Of a DNA stretch of 64,000 bases, positions 60,886 through 64,000 are shown piece by piece (the first letter of the stretch is position 1; every line of letters starts with the position of its first letter). The notes below the pieces were generated by a model that was given only the letters and a program-made list of their open reading frames with translations, did no database searches and was not told the origin of the DNA. Source of the DNA: Heracleum sosnowskyi (taxonomy: Eukaryota > Streptophyta > Magnoliopsida > Apiales > Apiaceae); NCBI GenBank assembly GCA_030848705.1, contig JAUIZM010000012.1, positions 6,202,679 to 6,266,678 of the forward strand, given 5' to 3'. A program made the position numbers and the translations under genes.

Positions 60886-61556
60886 TAATCAATAATATTT
60901 ATTAAATAAGTAAACCTTAGATGAATATTCGAAAATAATATTCATTAAGTAAATACTGATTAAATGAATATTCGAAAATAATATTCATTAAGTAAATAAT
61001 GATTAAATGAATATTCAAAATAATATTCGATAAAAAAATAAACCTTAAATGAATATACAAAAATAATATTCATTAAATAAATAACTCTTAAATGAATATT
61101 CAAAAATAATATTCATTAAATAAATAACTCTTAAATGAATATTCAAAAATAATATTCATTAAATAAATAAACCTCGAATGAATATTCAGAAATAATATTC
61201 ATTAAATAGATAAACCTCAAATGAATATTCAGAATAATATTCATTAAATAAATAAACCTCAAATGAATATTCAAGAATAATATTCATTAAATAAATAAAC
61301 CTCAAATGAATATTCAGAAATAATATTCATTAAATAGATAAACCTCAAATGAATATTCAGAATAATATTCATTAAATAAATAAACCTCAAATGAATATTC
61401 AAGAATAATATTCATTAAGTAAATAAGGATTAAATGAATATTCAACATAATATTCATTAAATAAATAAGCCTTAAATGAATATTACAAAATAATATTCAT
61501 TAAATAAATAAAGACTAAATGAATATTCCAAAATAATATTCATTAAATAAATAATC
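60886..61556. repeat. AT-rich tandem array in the long LTR, about 15 units of 41 bp
   Basis: The unit contains AATGAATATTC and AATAATATTCATTAAATAAA. In the middle three unit variants form a higher-order repeat of about 127 bp present twice (about 61180-61305 and 61306-61425). Confidence 0.88.
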
Positions 61557-64000
61557 ATAAAGCAAGTATCACAATATACTTTCGAAAACAGTTATGCCTT
61601 CCATTAGCATATATAACGGAAATAGTATTTCTCGACTGAGATAATACTCAAATAACATTCCTTGAAAGATATAGTAAGAATATATCATTTCCTCGAATGA
61701 TATCATACTTGAATAACAATCCTCAAAGTACATAGTATTCTGCCGATGGAATCCCTCCGGGTTTCCACGGCTATCTACATATCTCAAAATACCGACTCCC
61801 GATTTAGAGTCGAAAACAATGAATATGCTCTTATACTTAGAGCTACCAAGTAAACCGGTTCATAACTACTTAACTCAAAAGATTTTATATAATCTAATGG
61901 TCAAATTCTATTTAACACGATATAATCATTTATCTCAAAACTATACAACACTATACATGGCAAAAGCAGTATTATATAATTAATACTTCAAAGTATGGAT
62001 TTAGAAAACTTGCATCTATTATATGCATACATCAGAATATGGTACTTTAAAATACAGCATGGAATGAGAAAACTTGCCTGGAAATCCCGAAGTAGCAATA
62101 AGTCTCAGGTCGGTCCAGTAATCTAGAATCAACACAAGGTTCAAGATTAATAACTTAAACGCTTTCACCATACTAAGTATATACTAACTCAAGTACAAGT
62201 CCATTTTCAAGTTAACTCCTTAAGATCCTCTACTCGAGCATGCTCGCTCACGCATTTTTATAAAATTGAGATTTAATCCTTTTAGCACGAAATCTTTTCG
62301 AGGGTCTTCCTAAACATACCTCGCATGTTATCACAAAGTTTCACATTCTATTATGACCTCTAAGTGGTTTGATCATAACCTCAAAGTTGACTAAGTGGCA
62401 CGGTTTGGCTTTACGAAACATCCTTCATTAAAACACTTGTTTCTCCTAAACCGTAAATCGGATTCACATGATCTTCGCACCAAAACGAACCTCGAAACAA
62501 GACCTACACTATACTAGGCAGTGGTGACCTTGGACAGAAGGTATTATGTTCGAACATCACAAACAAAACAAGGCTAAGGAAAATCGGGTATTATAACGGC
62601 TATGTTTTAACGATTCCAAAGTTTAATCATAAACTTTACATAATCAATCCAACCAAATCACCAAGTCAAATCCTCAACATCATTACTAACCCATAATCAT
62701 CATCAACCAGTCAAAACCAACATCTACTTGCTTATCATCAAATCAACATCAAACTTTCATCAAAATCACTTAATCATCCTTATAATCAAACTAACTAAAC
62801 TATACTTAAAACTAACCATATAAATCAATTTATAACTAAGGGTTTCAAGAGTTTATACCTTCCTTGATGCTTCATATACACTAACAATAGTTTATAATCC
62901 TTCCTTGAGCTTTGAACAAACCTTAACAAGCTTAATCCTTAAGAAACAAAATCAAGAATCATGAAAAGTTACTATTCATCCTCATCTTGTAAAATCCATA
63001 ACAAATCGAAAAATAAGAGTTCGGTGCTAAGATTTTTACCAGACCTTGTGCTCTTCATAAGATTTATTTTGAGTTATAGATCGTCAAATTTAAAGCTTCC
63101 CAGCTAGGGTTTTGAGCTCCATCTTTCCGCTTGACAGAAACTGGACAGATTGGGTTTTCCAACTTGGGGAAGAGATTTGGCTAGGCTACACTCCTTTGTT
63201 GACTATGAAATTTTGAACGAATGTGACCCATGGAGTGGAGAAGCTATGGTTAAAATTTGGTGATTTTAGGACAAGTAGATTTGGAGTTATGAATTTTGCT
63301 TTGCTCCTTGTGCAAGCTGAGCAGAAATCTGGAAAGAAATGGGGGAGAGTTTTCTTTTTCTTTTGCCTTGGTTGATTTGATAATGGTGTGATATTTTGTA
63401 GCTAAAGTGGTGAATCATCACATTTTGTCTTGTCATCGGGACACATGTCGAACATGCAAGAGTTTGGATAAAGTAGCTTTACTGGTTTGCTTTACTGGTT
63501 TGTTTCCTTTCACATGGATGATCCAAATATTGCATTCCTCGAATTAATCTTGTTACATGTTACTTCCATGACTTTATTTAATCCCGTAAGTGTCCCGTTG
63601 TTCCGTCTCCGTTTAATCGCGTAGAATGTTCGCAGGGTTTCTTAAGTGTTCTATCGAAGTAGTTTACCGTAAACGTCCTTGACATTACTAATTCTTTTAT
63701 TAAATCCATATCCATGGAATTGATAATTTAATCCTCCAATACTTTCAAATAATGATTAATCCGTCCGTTATTGGTGAAATTTCGGAGAAAACAGAAATGC
63801 TATTTTTCCGATTCTGATAGCTTTTGCATTCCTTCATTTACATTGCATATCACTAATACGACTTTGAAAGTTTATTATATCGCCCCGTATATAGGGTGGT
63901 CTGAAAATCTTTTTCGGCTCAGAAATTTACTATTCATCAGGATTTTACTATTCATCAAATAAATTTTTTTTTAACTAAGTCCAAAATTTGGGGTTATTAC
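61557..64000 (-). other. Rest of the long LTR
   Basis: No ORF of note. It contains a CCTAAACCGTAAATCGGATT block and other sequence typical in feel of long Gypsy LTRs, and ends at GGGGTTATTAC. Confidence 0.5.

Larger units (their letters stand above)
40881..64000 (-). mobile_element. Very long Ty3/Gypsy (Tekay-like) LTR, interrupted
   Basis: It begins TGTAACACCCCC at 40881, inside an exon of the C3HC pseudogene, runs to 41489, and resumes at 59938 after the Athila insertion. The window ends at GGGGTTATTAC, which would complete a TGTAA/TTACA pair with one more base. Read on the minus strand the start would be GTAATAACCCC, the usual orientation of Tekay-type LTRs (family knowledge). The joined length would be about 4.7 kb with no ORF. 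It is either a solo LTR or the 3' LTR of an element continuing beyond the window. The lineage is a best guess from termini and base style. Confidence 0.65.

Overview
The window is repeat-rich plant nuclear DNA. The spliced gene fragments (RNA polymerase subunit RPABC4/NRPB12, a SWEET2-like sugar transporter exon, a plant C3HC zinc-finger protein), AT-rich introns and plant-type LTR retrotransposons and Helitrons all point to a flowering plant, most likely an asterid eudicot; the species cannot be fixed from the sequence. No rRNA, tRNA, CRISPR or bacterial features were seen. Almost everything is transposable-element sequence, much of it nested, and most coding regions are broken by stops or frameshifts.

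Layout. 1-8706 (+): Sirevirus-type Ty1/Copia DNA in an unusual order: env-like ORF, polypurine tract, one LTR (4274-4817), primer binding site, gag and a truncated pol. The single LTR therefore ends one unit and begins the next. 8707-12700: AT-rich remnants, a palindromic foldback (9895-10070), a decayed LTR-like stretch and the last exon of a SWEET2-like gene with a premature stop. About 12710-27065 (-): a large decayed autonomous-type Helitron, read right to left: duplicated basic N-terminal exons, HUH Rep, PIF1-like helicase, then an RPA70-like gene with a duplicated Lys/Asp-rich tail. Its 5' end is clear at 27065; the 3' end was not found. 27475-32035: several non-autonomous Helitrons nested in one another, possibly inside a hAT-like element. 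32715-33280: a MITE with perfect 16-bp TIRs and an 8-bp TSD.

33655-34739 (-): the NRPB12 gene with a duplicated first exon. 34907-40880 (-): a C3HC zinc-finger pseudogene with three in-frame stops; one intron carries a young short LTR element (35612-38308, TSD ATTAG), and its first visible exon is cut at 40880 by a very long Ty3/Gypsy LTR (40881-41489 plus 59938-64000). That LTR was hit by an Athila-type element (41490-59937, -), whose own 3' LTR was hit by a second Athila-like element (42628-49862, -, TSD CAAGG). The second element has gag and protease but no RT or integrase, yet its two 1430-bp LTRs differ at only five positions by eye.

Most interesting unexplained signals: both Athila-type families carry repeated GC-rich hairpin motifs with a common stem (GGCGC-N4-GCGCC) but family-specific loops, in the LTR and inside gag (in the outer family also in the 3' spacer); the Copia element is saturated with the 8-mer AAACTCTG; and two diverged copies of a palindromic element share a CAATCGnTTG core.
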